From the NCBI GenBank assembly GCA_039180225.1, contig JBCDDQ010000279.1, forward strand, positions 1 through 6,546: a DNA stretch of 6,546 nucleotides. The letters are read 5' to 3'. Shown here in pieces: positions 6,519 through 6,546 of this stretch. Under the pieces are notes generated by a model that was given only the letters and a program-made list of their open reading frames with translations, did no database searches and was not told the origin of the DNA. Origin of the DNA: JAAEUE01 sp039180225. GTDB taxonomy: Bacteria; Pseudomonadota; Alphaproteobacteria; Rhizobiales; CAJQND01. The stretch's first letter is position 1; every line of letters begins with the position of its first letter. The position numbers and the translations under genes are program-made.

Positions 6519-6546
6519 TTTAAGTCCCCTTTTTTCCTGGGATTGC

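Overview
The window is high-GC bacterial chromosome, most likely from an alphaproteobacterium. The basis for this is the aerobic-type cobalamin genes (CobK, CobB and CobQ closest in layout to the Pseudomonas denitrificans/Rhodobacter nomenclature), GC-rich third codon positions, an HflC fragment with a short alphaproteobacterial-looking N-terminus, and a short interspersed CTAGAGC-type element. The order and family cannot be fixed from this sequence alone.

Layout from left to right: (1) a plus-strand gene for a cytoplasmic surface-carbohydrate biosynthesis protein, complete, ending at 1400. (2) On the minus strand, convergent with it, cobK (precorrin-6A reductase, 2182 to 1442). (3) A 281-bp divergent spacer. 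(4) A plus-strand pair, cobB (cobyrinate a,c-diamide synthase) and cobQ (cobyric acid synthase), joined by a 4-base ATGA overlap. (5) A 302-bp stretch (5238-5539) with no gene I can recognise. (6) A plus-strand NAD(P)H:quinone oxidoreductase-type flavoprotein, complete. (7) On the minus strand, convergent with it, a 65-codon 5' fragment of hflC that stops early in its SPFH domain.

The three cob genes supply separate steps of corrin-ring synthesis. CobK reduces precorrin-6A. CobB amidates the a and c side chains of cobyrinate using ATP and glutamine. CobQ later amidates the b, d, e and g side chains to give cobyric acid. The rest of the pathway, including the methyltransferases, cobaltochelatase and CobO, is not in the window. 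No cobalamin riboswitch is recognisable upstream of either cob transcription unit.

The most interesting structure is a degenerate element of about 37 bp, present twice in direct orientation (1396-1433 and 6309-6345) with an exact 14-bp core. The copies bracket the whole cobK-cobB-cobQ-flavoprotein block. The outer genes on both sides end inside a copy: the surface-carbohydrate gene takes its TAG stop from the left copy, and the hflC fragment takes its stop from the right copy. This fits a rearrangement or repeat insertion that cut hflC, but it is an inference. I see no CRISPR array, tRNA, rRNA, insertion sequence or prophage gene, and no clear sign of an undescribed system. Otherwise the window is ordinary biosynthetic chromosome.
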